Below, piece by piece: positions 1 through 12,239 of a DNA stretch of 64,000 bases. The notes under the pieces were generated by a model. That model ran no database searches. It had not been told where the DNA came from and was given only the letters and a program-made list of their open reading frames with translations. Both the position numbers and the translations under genes were made by a program. Each line of letters opens with the position of its first letter. The stretch's first letter is position 1. The stretch comes from Carettochelys insculpta (lineage: Eukaryota; Chordata; Testudines; Carettochelyidae). The stretch covers positions 122,982,001 through 123,046,000 of the forward strand of contig NC_134137.1 in assembly GCF_033958435.1 (NCBI RefSeq), in the 5' to 3' direction.

Positions 1-1736
1 TTTGAATAGGAGAAGCAGACCCCACAGAGAATGGGTAGATAATATAGTAGATTGGTGAGGAGCCAGCCTATGCAAATTAAGTCATTCTGCACTGGACAGG
101 AAAAGATGGAAGGAAATAGTGAGAAAGGCATCAGATACCAATGGGTGCTGAGCCCATCGTTGTTGTTGATTATGATGATGATGATGGAAGTTCACAGACT
201 GAATAAGTTGAGACTAAAATATGCTTTCTATGCATACAGACAGGCCTTCTCAAGAGTTGTTTACCTGGAATCTTGAGTGTTTTGAGTGTTTGCAAGCCTG
301 TGTATCATTCCATTACCAAAGCAGAGCCAAATGAAAATCTGAAGCATTTCTGAGCAGATGTTAAGCCAAATTATGGCAGTTCAGTGCAAATGGGTCCCTC
401 AACAACAAATATGCTCTTGGCTTGTTGAAGAGCTCAGTGTATAATGGAGGACTGAGGTTTGCCCATATCTTCTCAGCCATTCTGGCTGTAGCATCCTCCT
501 GATGGATATGTAGTGGAATAATGTTGCGTAACACAGGAAGCCATGATACTAGTATGGGTTAAACTGTCCCAGTTACCATGCACGTGGATGGATATAGCTG
601 GTATGACAACCAATTGCATGTGAGGCAAATGGAGCCAGACCAGAGAATGGTATTCTACTGTAGAGTAAGAGAGTGATGAAACCAGATGATCAGGGAGATT
701 GAGAGTTTGCTCCCCATGAGGTGCCAGTCGACTTAGTCAGAATTCATGTTCCCAGCTTAGCTGCAATACTGGTAAGGTGGTTAAGATATGCAAGAGCTTA
801 TTTAGGATTATTGCAAGGAAGGCTGGGTGGAATTCATATTTCAAGCTATGTCCATTGATAGAGATTCTTGATGTTTGAAAATTCAATAGAATGGAAGAGA
901 GTAATTGTTATTTTATATGAGACCAAAACCTCTTGGTAATACATGCATCTATAACTTCCCATTCCACCTTGGTGTCCACTGTGGCTTCTTGTTCTGACTG
1001 CTTGAGAGGCCACCTACAACTTGAAAGCAATTGTTTGTCCTTTGGAGTAGGTTGTGCTAGATGAACACACTTTTCCCCCTCACTCGTAAGAATCCCAGGT
1101 TTTGTATCTCTCAACAGGCAAAATACTGGGCTTCAATAAGGGAAATGCCAGGAAGAGAAGGCATGTAAATTTTATCCTAATCGTCCCCAGGCTAGCATCC
1201 ACAAAATTACTTAGGCACCTAAGCCCACATTTTGCTAGCTAGAGTCCACCCACTGTGATCCACAAAACTGTGACTGAACACTTTTGACCACTAAATTCAT
1301 TCACCACCTATGTTTTCTGAAAAACATTTTTCTAGGTGTCTCCCTTTCTACGCCACAGCATCAACAAGGGTGCCTCATGCTAGGTGGCTTGATTCCTATC
1401 CTTTGCCTAAGCTCCAGAACCATCCACAAAACAGAAGCAGCCAGGCATTCATCTGCCTTCCATCCAAAAGAATGGGGTGATCATAACCCTCTATGCTGCA
1501 TATGAGACACCCAGTAAAATAACTCGTATTCAAATCAGTTCAGTGTCAGGCACTCAGAAGTACACAGTAGAAAATTTTAAGTGAACATCAAGTTGACTGA
1601 GCCCCACTAAAAAGAAATAGCACCTGGTTGGATTCTTTTTATATATCATCTTACCTTTAAGCCGTTAGGGTTCTCACAGAGAAGGTGACACACATCCACA
1701 CTCCTACCCCCCTCACTTATAGCAAGGGTAACAAAC
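1..1736. other. No gene or repeat recognised
   Basis: Open frames here are short (under 80 residues) and show no recognisable domain. I see no clean transposon end or tandem array. The stretch reads as ordinary AT-leaning unique vertebrate sequence. Confidence 0.5.
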
Positions 1737-1760
1737 ATACACACACACACACACACACAC
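1737..1760. repeat. (CA)n microsatellite
   Basis: About twelve near-perfect AC dinucleotide units run uninterrupted and end at ATGCGC. It is a simple sequence repeat and is probably length-polymorphic. Confidence 0.9.
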
Positions 1761-3286
1761 ATGCGCTCCTGTACATATCTCGTATATCCTATTGTATCTC
1801 TCATGTGACGATGGGGGGACATGACGACTAGACGACATGATCCTCACTGCCCAACTTCTCTGCCCTCTGTGCCCATCTGGCCACCTGCAATGGATGTGCT
1901 CCTCCTGGTACCTGCTTGGAGGGTACCTGAGGCAGCATGAGGGTCAGCACCAGGATCTCCCACAGTCCCAGATTTCTGCCAGGATTCGCAACAGAACTTG
2001 GCCAGCAGTAGCCTTCTGGCACTGTGCAAGATGGAGGAGACGGGAGCTGCTTCCAATTGCAGTGCGGGAGGGGACAGGGAAGGGATGACATGGACCATGT
2101 CATTGCAGAGCTCACCTCTTCTTCTTTCCTATCTCCAGCCCCACGCCTGGAAATAGCGTTTTTTTTTCCTTTGTACCCATGCTGTGTCAAAAAGCAACAG
2201 ATTTCTGGGGTTTTCCCCTTCTAATTTTTGAGTTTTTGCCCCTTCCTGTGTCTGATTTCTCCTGAACTACACGATAAATAAACCCACCAATTCTTCCATC
2301 CAGCTTTTATCTTAAACCTCTTTAGGTAGATGACTCCTGACTGGATGAGCAGCTCCTACATAAGTGTTAATGCTACTTGCAGTTGTGTTTCAGTGTGTGT
2401 TTCAGATACCTCGCAGCAGCAGCAGTGGGGGTGTCACCTGCTACTTTCTCTGGATGCTTTTTCAGGATATTATTCTTATTCCAACCTGTGACAGGGCTAA
2501 CTTTTCTTCTGAGAAGCTCACATATGTCTAGTAGATAGCTCAGTCTATAGGCCACCAATACCAATAATTTTGCTTGGTCAGGCCCATGTGTTCTTGATGG
2601 ATGATATCTGAGGGAGGAGGAACCTTGGCTGCAACCCCTTTCCCAATGGCTGAGGTTCGCAATCCCCTCCTTCGGTATATGAGGGCCAATGACAAAACCC
2701 ACTGCTGCATCCTGAGGATGCCTTCTGGACTCTTGGCAAGGTATGGGAGTGTTATGCAGGCCCAGGGACATTCACCTCTTTCCTGTCATTTTAATTCACC
2801 TGGTGATCCTCAAACTCAGACCTGGAATCCACCCTGTGAACCATTGGTGTGGTGGATTGTGGGTCCCAGCCAAGAACATCCTCTTCCACCTCACTATCCC
2901 TGCTGAGGTCCCTGCTCCTGACTAGTGACTCCTCTCAGTGTGTGACTATCCTCCTGAGCTTGTCCCAGGCCATTGCTCTGCACCTGAGTTCCATTCCTGC
3001 AAAGACTGTGCACATCTGTCGCTGGTGTTGTGCTCTAATCCCCTGGCAAAACTTTCACCCACCCCTGAGGCCATCACACTCAGTGCCTCCAGTAGCATGG
3101 GGTTGAGTTCCTCCCCGTCTTGCAGAAGGGCCTGGGGGCAGGAAGAAAAGGGACTGCACATCCAGCCTGGCTCCTTCAGAGTGGTTCCTGGGGCAGATAC
3201 CTGTGTGCAGCTGACTGTATCCTTGGCTGGAATCCCATGAGCCCTTCTCCTCCCTAGAAGAAAGGGAGTGTAGCTGGAGACAAGCT
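1761..3286. other. No gene recognised; GC-richer unique sequence
   Basis: Several overlapping open frames of 60-130 residues occur on both strands between about 1830 and 3240. They overlap each other in different frames, lack recognisable domains and look like chance frames in GC-richer DNA. No transposon ends were found. Confidence 0.4.
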
Positions 3287-3421
3287 GGGGTGCCTAGATG
3301 GCAAGTGTGAAATGTCTGGACACTTTCTGGGGGGCAGGGGAATGGAGCATAGCTCTATATGCAAGACAGAATCCCCAGTACTGGGAAGACCCAGAAAATA
3401 TCAGGACACCTGGTTACCCCA
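3287..3421. mobile_element. Short inverted-end repeat, hAT-like non-autonomous element
   Basis: The left end GGGGTGCCTAGATGGCAAG and the right end CACCTGGTTACCCC are imperfect inverted repeats (GGGGTNNCYAGRTG). The length of about 135 bp and the internal words resemble a short dispersed repeat common in turtles, whose ends read TAGGGTGACCAG. Class assignment is by recall, and no target duplication was verified. Confidence 0.5.
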
Positions 3422-4104
3422 ACATAAGTAGCAGTGTGCTCTTATGCCAGGGGAGGGGTGGTGGCCAAAGTAGCAGACTTGGCTCTGACAGTGCCACCCG
3501 GAACCCATGGACCACCCCCCGCCAGCTGCAGTAGCAGCAACATGTAGCCTCCATCCTGTGGGCCGGGGGCCGAGGCAACAGATGCAGCTCAGGCAGGCCA
3601 GGCCAGGAACACAGAGGCAGCACCCTCCACAGTACCATGTTACTCCCCAGCCTCTTCCCCTTCAGGCAGTGTGAGTGGGGGCCATGGCAACAAACCCAGC
3701 TCCAGCAAGGCAAAACTCAACTGTTGTGTGACACCAAGCAGCCCGCCTAGGCTCTTCTGCACCCCACCATGAGCAGGTAGGAGTCAGCATAGATTCCCAG
3801 AGGAGCAGTCACCTTCCCAGGGCAGACTCTCTGTCCCAGGGGAAGGAGGTCCCAGAATCCTAACTAGTCTCTGTCTCCATGCTGAGGACTGCCACAGATG
3901 TGAGGGACTGCACATGACCCCTGCGCTGGGCTGAATCCTGGGAGGTGGGGAATGCTGACCACTTAGCACTGCTCTCCCTCAACTGGCAAATGGGAGCCAT
4001 GGGGAAAAGCAACCTACCCTCCTTGGCAAGGGTTTCTCTTTCACTGCCAGACGCCGTCCATTTCCCCCTCCCATTGGTACAAGTGGTGGCATTTTTGTGA
4101 ACAG
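3422..4104. other. No gene recognised
   Basis: This GC-rich stretch has short frames on both strands (for example 3414-3713 and 3784-3969 on the minus strand) but no protein family signature and no repeat boundary I can defend. Confidence 0.4.
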
Positions 4105-4149
4105 TGCCACCTGGTGGCGTAACAGTATAATACAGTTAGCATTGCATTG

Positions 4150-4400
4150 TGGGGAGTTGACTCAGTCTCCTCCTGTAAAGCAGGTGCTCTAACTACTGGA
4201 CTACAAAATCATTGTCATTCTTGCTGTGGGCCCATCACTCTTCATACACACTGGACCTGTTTCAACAGGAGAGACTGAAGCAGCCTGTCCCAGAACTCAG
4301 TGGTGAGAGCACTCTCCTGCGAAGTGGGAAAAATCTAGTTCCAATCGTCTTCCTGAAGCCAGAGTTTGAGTAACCATTTCATACCGTGTTTTGAAAAACA
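4150..4400. repeat. tRNA-like SINE relics (two heads)
   Basis: On the minus strand, 4151-4205 reads TAGTCCAGTAGTTAGAGCAC, which resembles a degenerate tRNA A-box region. On the plus strand, 4292-4330 reads AACTCAGTGGTGAGAGCACTC, a second tRNA-like head followed by a degenerate B-box-like GTTCCAATC near 4338. I infer old tRNA-derived SINE fragments. Neither folds as an intact tRNA by eye. Confidence 0.4.
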
Positions 4401-4420
4401 TTACCTCTTTGGAATAATGA

Positions 4421-7279
4421 GGTTACAGTCTGCCACAAAGATTGACATCAAGGAGGAGTTTGGTGTCAGTCTAACTCATGATTTGTTCTTCACTTTAAAT
4501 CTGAATGTTACTATTTTTTCTGCTGTAACAAATCGTAGTCCTGCAAAATCGGGAAGGAAAAGTGGTACGAAAGAACTGGAGCAGGCTCAGCAGAACTGAG
4601 CATGCTTCCTGACTCTGCCACAGACTTCCTTTGTTGTGGTGGGCAAGCTGATCCCCTTCTGTCTCAGTGAACTTATGTAGAGCAGGGATAATATTACTTC
4701 CCGACCTCACAGGGGTTCTGGGAGAATGAATGCTGTGTGGGTACACAGCTGTTATGAGGAGGCCGGTATAAATACTTCTACAGGTACAACAAATATACAC
4801 AGTTCCTAAAGCACAATCTAACATAAAATATTGACTGAAGAAGACACATTCAGGAAAACATTAATATTGACAGACGGTTTCTCAGAGGGCTGCAATTGTT
4901 TCTTTAATGCCAGTCACTGTTCTTTCTTTTTCTTTTTCTCACCGCTGTTTCACTCAGAATGGTGTTTAGGTCCTGTATGTAGAGGCCTTTTGAAAGGCTG
5001 ATTGAAGTGTTACATTTTCGTGCTTCACATTTTTTTCCAGGATATAAAAGATTAGGATTCATTTGGGATCAAAATAGGGTGGTTTTATGCTAGACGTGAT
5101 GAAATCATTGTCAGCAGCTGTCAAAACAACAATGACTTGAAGACAGATCATCTTGTTATAGGAGACTTGCTTCAGTAGTCCAGAACTTACAACCAATTTA
5201 GGTATGTCAAAGCAGTAAGTCCCATTTACAGTCAAGACATGATATAATATATATAAATTACATTTCTTACAGCTGATTTAATGATCACACCATTCTAATT
5301 AATTTCGGAAACCAATGATTTAGATAGAGTTTAGTATAATAGGTAAAAATTGAGATTTCAATAAGTCATCTTATCACTGATGAAGCTATTAGCTTACATG
5401 ACTCAGGCCCAAGGGTGTGAGCTAATGGTTCTAGCCTTCCACCACTGGAAAGCTAAAGGTAAAAAGGAAGATTCAAAGTCACAAGAGAATATAGGTATGA
5501 TGGGCTTGTGCTAGTCCTCAGTGCACTGAGTCACTACTAATGCTGCAGGCAGTATTAGCTCTGGACTTGAATAACAAGTGTATTGTAACTCACAGGGAAC
5601 CAATTGACCAAAGGGGCTTGGGATCAGCCTGTGCAGAGCTAGCTATGAAGAAAGCTTGTAGATTGCCTGTTCACATGATGCGTGGTTCCAGGCAGATAGC
5701 TTGGTTCCAGCACTAAACAATGAGAAGCAAGGGGCACACCCCACTGCTCCCCTTCAAGCTGGTTGAGGTAGGGCTGGTGCAGAGTTCCCTGCAAAGTTCA
5801 CAGAGGATTAAGAAGGGTGTGGGTGGTAGCTCTTTTTGCTTGCACCTTCCCATGCATGGCTTTGGTTAGCTTTCACTCACACATATGTACCTATGGGATT
5901 TACTCGCCTAATTCTTTGGGGTGATGTGGAATGAAATATAACTTTAGGCTCACTAGATTTAAAAGGTTCCCAAAATACAGATTTTATTATGCAAAAGTGT
6001 GCAGACTCTTTACCTCAATTATCTGGACTGTAGTGTACACATTATCAAAAAGGCTGTCTTATAAACCTCGTCTTCTCAGAAACAGAGTGCAATTTCTACT
6101 GTCCTGCAAAACACCTGCTTTGTCAGAGTCTTTGTGATCTACACAGATGCAAAGCTGCTGTTCTAAGTATCTGTGTTCTTAAATGGAACAGGATGCATCT
6201 GAATTTCTTGCTTACAATTCTATGAGTAAAACACCCTCCCCTTTAAGTCTGGTGAGCACAGAAAACAGTCTGGTCTTTGATTAATGCTGCAAAAATTGGC
6301 CTCCATCTGTACGAATAATGAAAAGTGCTGCCTGTATCTGTGTTCCCCAGACCTATCCATCATGATCAAGAAATTTCTGTATCTTGTCATAGGCGCTTGT
6401 CAGGAGGAATTTCATTAAGAGTTTCTCAGGCAGAGGCCAGGTTCTGCTGCCGTCTCTACACAATGACTTTCTATATGTTCCCACTCCCCAAATGCATTAA
6501 TGGTAGACTGACCAGTCCGGTTTGCATAACCTTGTATTATTTTTACAGTCAGACCACTGTAAAGCACTAAAAAGGCATCCATAAACTATGCTGCTGCCAG
6601 ACAAAAGGTGTACTTTCAAGCAAGGACATAGCTGTCTGCTACTCTGATTCTAAAGACAGGCCAGGGCTTGAAATATGCTATTATGGTCCTTTTCCATTAA
6701 GTAGTCCTCCATTTAGTACCATAATGTAATTAACATTGTGGGTCTCATGGCTCTTTTTAAAGGAATTAGACACCGTGACTCACTTGGACATTATCTGAAC
6801 AGTCTCCCGCTGCAAAATGATTCAATCGGTAAGATTGTTATCTGGCAACATTCCGAGATATCAAGAAGTAAGAAGTGGCTCTTAATCTGATTTAGGGTCA
6901 GCTGTAATATTTTTCAAACGCTGGCAAAATCCTGTTTTGAAAGAAAGGTGATGAGTTATTTTAGTTACAAACTGAATACCGAAGTGTCTGTCAGTGTTAC
7001 TGATCCTTTTAAAGCAACTGCATTTGATTTTGAAACCTACTGCAAAAAGCAAGAGGAAAAAATAGAGCATTTAAGGCAGGGCAAAGTGCCTACAATATAT
7101 AGGACACAGAATCTGAGAGAGGATTGTGAAGTATGTGCTACCGCCACTGTTTGCCCCTTTCTTCTGTAAGCGGATGAGAGATCTATCAGTGGTTCTCAGA
7201 ACTCATTGTTTCAGGAGTCAAATTAATGATCAACATTACTCAAAAGAGCCGCAGTAGTTTGAATTCATTTTTTCATTTA
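4421..7279. other. TE-poor stretch, nothing recognised
   Basis: This is AT-rich unique-looking sequence. A 73-residue open frame at 6948-7169 on the plus strand matches no family I know. Homology between 6770 and 7150 cannot be judged by eye; a cross-amniote alignment would show whether conserved non-coding elements lie here. Confidence 0.4.
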
Positions 7280-7721
7280 GGGTGTGTCTACATGGGCACA
7301 AATCTTCGACACAGCCATGCTAATGGCCATTTTGAAGATTACTAATGAGGCGCTGAATTGAATATTCAGCGCCTCATCAGCATTAGGATGCTTCCAGCCG
7401 CCACGCTTCGAAAGCACCGCTTTTGAAAGTGCGCGGCTCAGCGCGGCTACATGGGGTCCTTTTCTAAAGGACCCGCGCTTTTCAAAATCCCCTTATCCCA
7501 CTCACTGATTGGAATAAGGGGATTTTGAAAGGTGCGGGTCCTTTTGAAAAGGACCCCCGTGTAGCTGTGCCGAGCCCCGCGCTTTCAAAAGCGGCGCTTT
7601 CGAAGTGCGGTGGCCGGAAGCATCCTAATGCTGATGAGGCGCTGAATATTCAATTCAGCGCCTCATTAGTAATCTTCTAAATATGGCTGTTTCGAAGATT
7701 TGTGCCCGTGTAGACACAGCC
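7280..7721. mobile_element. Harbinger-type palindromic MITE, TTCGAAATGGCC/GCGCTGAAT subfamily
   Basis: The element opens with GGGTGTGTCTAC and closes with GTAGACACAGCC. It is flanked by a 3-bp duplication TTA (7277-7279 and 7722-7724), the duplication size expected of PIF/Harbinger insertions. The two halves are nearly complementary over most of the 442 bp, with matching GCTAATGGCCATTTTGAAGAT and GAGGCGCTGAAT blocks on each side. There is no coding capacity, so mobility would need a transposase in trans. Confidence 0.85.
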
Positions 7722-7841
7722 TTATCGTAGTGCTACTTATTCATATTGAAATAGTATGGCAGGGGAAATATTTAATGTATGAGTTTCACAGCAAAATGAT
7801 GGATTGCATATAATATCAACTACAATTGGTTGCTAACTTAG

Positions 7842-8127
7842 GCCAGGTTTACACAAAAGGGGAAAGTTGAATTAAGACTCACAACTCCAGCTATGTTAAT
7901 TTAGCTGGAGTCAGCACACCTTCATTTGAACTTCCACGCTGCCTCCTCTGTGGGAGGTCAATAGGAGCATACACTCCCGTTGACTTGTTCCTGAAGAGGA
8001 ACAGGAATACCAGCACTGATGGGTTCCCCATGAGTTTGATTTGCTGCATCCCTACCAGGTGCACTAAATTGAACCCTGGAAGATTGACTGCAGCAGTGTC
8101 CATCTTCTCTGTAGTGAAGACATGCAC
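7842..8127. mobile_element. hAT-like non-autonomous DNA transposon
   Basis: The left end GGCCAGGTTTACAC and the right end GTAGTGAAGACATGC are imperfect inverted repeats. The internal AGCTATGTTAATTTAGCTGGAGT palindrome and GATCAATAGGAG-like blocks recall a common turtle element with CGTAGCTGAAGTTGCGTA near one end. A related copy is at about 10020-10330. No target duplication was verified. Confidence 0.55.
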
Positions 8128-8168
8128 ATGATAAAAACACCACAATAGGCTACTAATGAAGTCACACA

Positions 8169-8600
8169 GGCTACGTCTATGCGGGCAGCCTCTGTTGACG
8201 GAGGTCACTATCGACAGAGAAACCTTGGCAGTACCACTGTCAACAGAGGGCATCTACACATAAAAGCAGCTTGAAAGAGCAAGCTGCTCGGTTGACAGAG
8301 ACTAGCTGGACTGCCAGGCCCTCTGTCAACAGAACAGCTGACCGTAAGCTCTGCAAACAGGGCTGCCCAGGGAACTGGAAGCCCTCTCTGTCGACAGAAG
8401 TGCCTACCCAGACACTCTGTCGACAAAACACTGTCTACAGAGGCATTATACCTGATCAGAGAGAGGTATAGCGCTGCTGGCTGAAAGCTGAGTTTCATCA
8501 ACAAACTCTCCACAGAGCACTTTAACTGTGTAGATGCTTGGCAAGTTTGGTTGCGAAAAGCCCAGTTTTGTCGACAGAAGCTGCCTGTGTAGAAGTAGCC
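8169..8600. mobile_element. Harbinger-type MITE, GTCGAC subfamily
   Basis: The ends are GGCTACGTCTATGC and GTAGAAGTAGCC, flanked by the 3-bp duplication ACA (8166-8168 and 8601-8603). The interior carries repeated TCGACAGA words in both orientations (near 8211, 8394, 8420 and 8569) plus decayed variants such as GTTGACAGAG and GTCAACAGA. The same word marks copies at 9455-9904 and 38872-39275, and the terminal part of H1. Long open frames over it are chance frames. Confidence 0.85.
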
Positions 8601-8710
8601 ACAACAGTTAACATCATGAGTGGTAAGAGGCACATTAAAGAGCCACTTGAAACTCAGGAGTCTCCTTCTGAGTATCTCTAGTAGACCATGTCTGAAGGGT
8701 AAGTGATCAA

Positions 8711-8962
8711 GGCCGTGTCTACAGTAGCCAAAAACTTCAAAATGGCCATGCAAATGGCCATTTCGAAGTTTACTAATGAAGTGCTGAAATACGTATTCAG
8801 CGCCACATTAGCATGTGGGTGGCCGTGGCACTTCGACATTGATGCGCCTTGCTGCCGCATGTTAATGAGGTGCTGAATATGTATTTCAGCGCTTCATTAG
8901 TAAACTTCGAAATGGCCATTTGCATGGCCATTTTGAAGTTTTTGGCTAGTATAGATGTAGCC
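8711..8962. mobile_element. Harbinger-type palindromic MITE, TTCGAAATGGCC subfamily
   Basis: The ends are GGCCGTGTCTAC and GATGTAGCC, with the flanking duplication CAA (8708-8710 and 8963-8965). It is a 252-bp palindrome: AAACTTCAAAATGGCCATGC on the left mirrors GCATGGCCATTTTGAAGTTT on the right. It is a short, internally deleted relative of 50434-50835. There is no coding capacity. Confidence 0.85.
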
Positions 8963-8963
8963 C

Positions 8964-9451
8964 AAGTATCATGTAAAGTGATGAAAATTGGGAAGGCAGG
9001 GTTTGCTTACAGATGATTTTCTCTATTCTAATAAACTGGCAAGCAAAATGGTGCAAACTGGTGTTTGGAACAGTAAGTTTCATTGTGGCATGCCAACTTC
9101 ATAGATCAAATAATCCCTAGACCATAGCTTTCAGCAAAACATCTCATCTTTAATTTAAAAATTGACAGTGGTGGAGAACAGCAGGATCACTAATGGGTTT
9201 TCCATAGGATTGACTCCCATTAAGAGGAATAAGGTCTATGTTCCTGGAAGCAGTGTACAAAGACAGTAATTTACATCAATTGTCAGACTTTTGTAGCTGC
9301 CAGTTTAGAAACTCTCATTCTTGAGCCCTTGTTGTTAGCCCATCCCAGTAACCAGCTAAACCCTATTGGACAGGTCAAGCTGAGACAAGAAGGGGGAAGG
9401 TAAAGATGCCTCTCAAAACACCCAGAAATCTCTTTTAGAAGCAAGACACAC
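8964..9451. other. Unique spacer between MITEs
   Basis: No open frame of note and no repeat boundary is visible in this AT-rich spacer. Confidence 0.4.
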
Positions 9452-9454
9452 TAA

Positions 9455-9904
9455 GGCTATGTCTACACTAGAGGTTTTTGTCAGCAAAGTGGCCATTTTG
9501 CTGAGAAAACCCATTGAGCATCCAGATCCCCAAGGGTGTTTTGTTCACAGAAATTTAACAGAATGCCACACTTTTCTCAACAGCTGTACCCTACTCCCCA
9601 CAAGGAATAATGCCTCTGTCAACAGAAATCTGTTGAGAGAAACCAGTTCTGGATGTTCTGGAGGGGAGGGGTTCTGTTCTGGATGGCTGGATGGCGAGCC
9701 TTCTGTTGGCAGCTGGCTTCCGGGACACCAGGCAGCTCTGTCTGCTGTGCTCCTGGTTGGCTGTTTTGCTGATAGAGTGGCCGGGTAGTCCAGCCACTCT
9801 CTGTTGACAAAGTGGATCGACAGAGCAATCAGCTTTCATGTGTGGCTGCAATCTGTCGACAGAAGTTTTGTTGGTCGACAAATCCCTGTAATCTAGACGT
9901 GGCC
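9455..9904. mobile_element. Harbinger-type MITE, GTCGAC subfamily
   Basis: It runs from GGCTATGTCTACAC to GACGTGGCC and is flanked by a perfect TAA duplication (9452-9454 and 9905-9907). It contains CTGTCGACAGAAG near 9850 and several decayed GTCAACAG/GTTGACAA words. Open frames on both strands are palindrome shadows. Confidence 0.85.
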
Positions 9905-10021
9905 TAAAGGCGGTGCACACTGTCACCTCCCTCTTTGCTTCACTGGCATTTTTGAGTGTTCTGTGCTTCTGAAAAATCTAGCATCTTGTGTTTAGATGCC
10001 TAAGTGTGGGTCTAGGAGCCT

Positions 10022-10330
10022 GGTACTAGCCTGGTACATCTTCACTACAGGGAAGATCAACCCAGCTGCTATTGATCTTCCAGAGTTTGATTTAGTGCAC
10101 TGAATAGGAACATGCTAAATTGAGCTCACAGGGTGCCTGCATTGGCACTGGTACTCCTGCCCCTTGTTAGGAGTAAGGGAAGTTGATGGGAGCAAATGCT
10201 CCCATTGACATCCTTTAGTGTGGATGGTGTGGTGGCCTGAATTAAGGTATGTCAATTCCAGCTACAAAATTAAAGTAGCTGGAATTGCGTACCTTAATTC
10301 TACCTTCTGCTGTAGTGTAGACCTGCCCCG
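10022..10330. mobile_element. hAT-like non-autonomous DNA transposon
   Basis: The left end CTGGTACATCTTCACTACAG and the right end CTGTAGTGTAGACCTG are inverted repeats. Near the right side, AGCTACAAAATTAAAGTAGCT forms an internal hairpin flanked by GGTATGTCAATT and AATTGCGTACC. It is the same type as 7842-8127, with recalled similarity to a common turtle hAT-derived element. Confidence 0.6.
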
Positions 10331-10915
10331 AGTTTCAAAATACTGGCTAAGAGTTGTGTGTATTTTTTTTTTTTGAATTATTGCTCTGACTCCACTTCTG
10401 CATCAGTTGGCAGAGCAAAAGAGGACATTTTCCCTTGGAAAAAGGGGCAGGGAGTCATTAATAATTTAATCAGCACAGTGAATCATTATCACAAAGCTAC
10501 TATCAGGTCTAAAATGTCTCACTTAGACAATCACAGAGCAAACACAGCCCTTTATACATCTGTTTCAGCCCGACAGGCACCGATTCACTTTCATCTAAGA
10601 CGGAGCCCGAAGCCAAACCAATTCATGACATTTGTTTGACATTTACATTGTGGGACCAAAGAATATTAAAAACCAGAGCTGGGTTGGTTTCTTGCTTTTT
10701 CAAAGATGATAACAACCATTTTGTAATGATAGGAGTCTTGAATTGCAAAATCAGTTCTTCAGAATTTCAGTCCAAAAATTATACCAAAGATGATGTTATA
10801 CACATTTGGTGGAGCTTTGTTGAGAAGCTACTTTCTGAGGCTTTGGATGGACAGTATCTGAATGTGATCACAATCTCTTACAGTCCTGATTCACTGGCAT
10901 TCTGAAGTCACACTT
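10331..10915. other. Unique stretch with two adjacent anonymous open frames
   Basis: Two open frames of 93 and 89 residues overlap end to start in different frames (10358-10639 and 10636-10905, plus strand). I recognise no domain, splice pattern or low-complexity bias in them. The DNA is AT-leaning and free of visible repeat ends. It could be an old degraded element, a conserved non-coding block or chance frames. Confidence 0.3.
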
Positions 10916-11056
10916 AAAGCACCCGTTTTGAATCATGCGCAGCCACCATTGTGCTAATGAGGCACTGCATATTCATGTCAGTACCTCATTAGTATATTCT
11001 GAACTCCCTTATTAACATGTCCCCGCTGAAAGGAGGAGGCTAGTGTAGACACAGCC
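10916..11056. mobile_element. Truncated Harbinger-type MITE (GCACTGCATATTCA subfamily)
   Basis: The right end CTAGTGTAGACACAGCC is present. The interior has GCTAATGAGGCACTGCATA and a mirrored TACCTCATTAGTATA block. The left terminal repeat is missing, so the copy is truncated. Relatives lie at 17679-17952 and 31747-32205. Confidence 0.65.
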
Positions 11057-12239
11057 AAAGAGACCCAACTACTACACTGCTATTCAAGCAGGGCCAGATT
11101 TAGAGGTAGGTGATGCAGGCGACCTCCTGGGATGCCAGGCTTGCAGATTTATAGATCCTAGCATGCAAGTGTATCATCTTATTTGATAGGGATAAATCAT
11201 TCATTCAAATCATCTGTAAAGTAATCAGATGGGCTACAAATGCAATTAAAAATAAGCTGCAAAAATTTAACAAAAGTGTTGTCGATCAGTCTTGACTAGC
11301 ATTAGCTTTGCTGTCTGGAAAGAAACACAAATCCAAGGAAAATATGATGCATTTAAAAATAATTAGAAACCTCCTTCGTCGATATAATGAGGGAGTATAA
11401 CATTAACATTAGTTGTCAGGGTCAACCCACGTATTTTTTTTTAAATAAAAACCCTCCCAAGCATTTCTTTCAAGACGGAGAAACTTCCTCGTGTATTCTC
11501 TATCTTTGACCCTCCTGAAACACTACAGATCTATAGTTTTTGTTCCATGTTTCTGATCACTTCTGAAGAAATTTTTCTGGTGCCTCTTCAACAAACAAAC
11601 GAAGAACCAAGCTTTTAAAAATCTCAGTAATAATGGATGTTCAATCCAACATAGCTACCATCCCTGTTTTATTGAATTACTGAATGAAATTGACAAAAAG
11701 CCCTAAATGTGACTCTTGATCAGAAGAAGTCTGATCCCAGTTTGCATGGCAGTTTCCACTAGATGGCTAATCTCTCTTCTCTTGCTAAAGAGTAAAGGAA
11801 AGACAAAAGCTTCTTCTGTGGACAAGCTGGAATGTGCACAACAAAAACCAAAATCAATAAAAGTAGCAGAAAATCTACTGCTTTCATATAGCTATTTATC
11901 CTATTTAGTCAAGCCATTTGTATAACTAGGTTAGCTAGCTTCTAGAATAAGCGTTTTGTACCTGACTCTTTCCATGAGGAAGGATTACTTGCTTGTCAAA
12001 ACTATTGCTTGTTTTGTGTTTGTTCTTATGTTATTAGAACAAAGAGTTATTATATTTACAAAAGAATAACTTGATGCGGCTTATTTTGTTTTTTTCAAAA
12101 AGAGCTGACATGCTTATGTTGAAATGGCTAATGTATAGACACAGTATTGGTGGTATTTCGTTTTTTGGTGGGGATGTCATTTACATCTATTTTTTGATTT
12201 TCGGTCTATTCCCATGCACCCAATGAGGAAAGCAGATGT
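11057..12239. other. No gene or repeat recognised
   Basis: This is AT-rich unique sequence with only short frames (for example 69 residues at 11716-11925). No transposon ends or tandem repeats are visible. Confidence 0.4.

Noticed and set aside
1828..2190. Overlapping 83-120 residue frames on both strands
   Set aside because: Mutually overlapping frames without domains; composition-driven.
8208..8753. 181-residue minus-strand open frame
   Set aside because: It runs from one MITE through unique DNA into another and has no domain; chance frame.
7280..9904. Regularly repeated short words that might suggest a CRISPR-like array
   Set aside because: The words lie within separate inverted-repeat elements, each with its own target duplication, and spacing is irregular. 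The genome is vertebrate.
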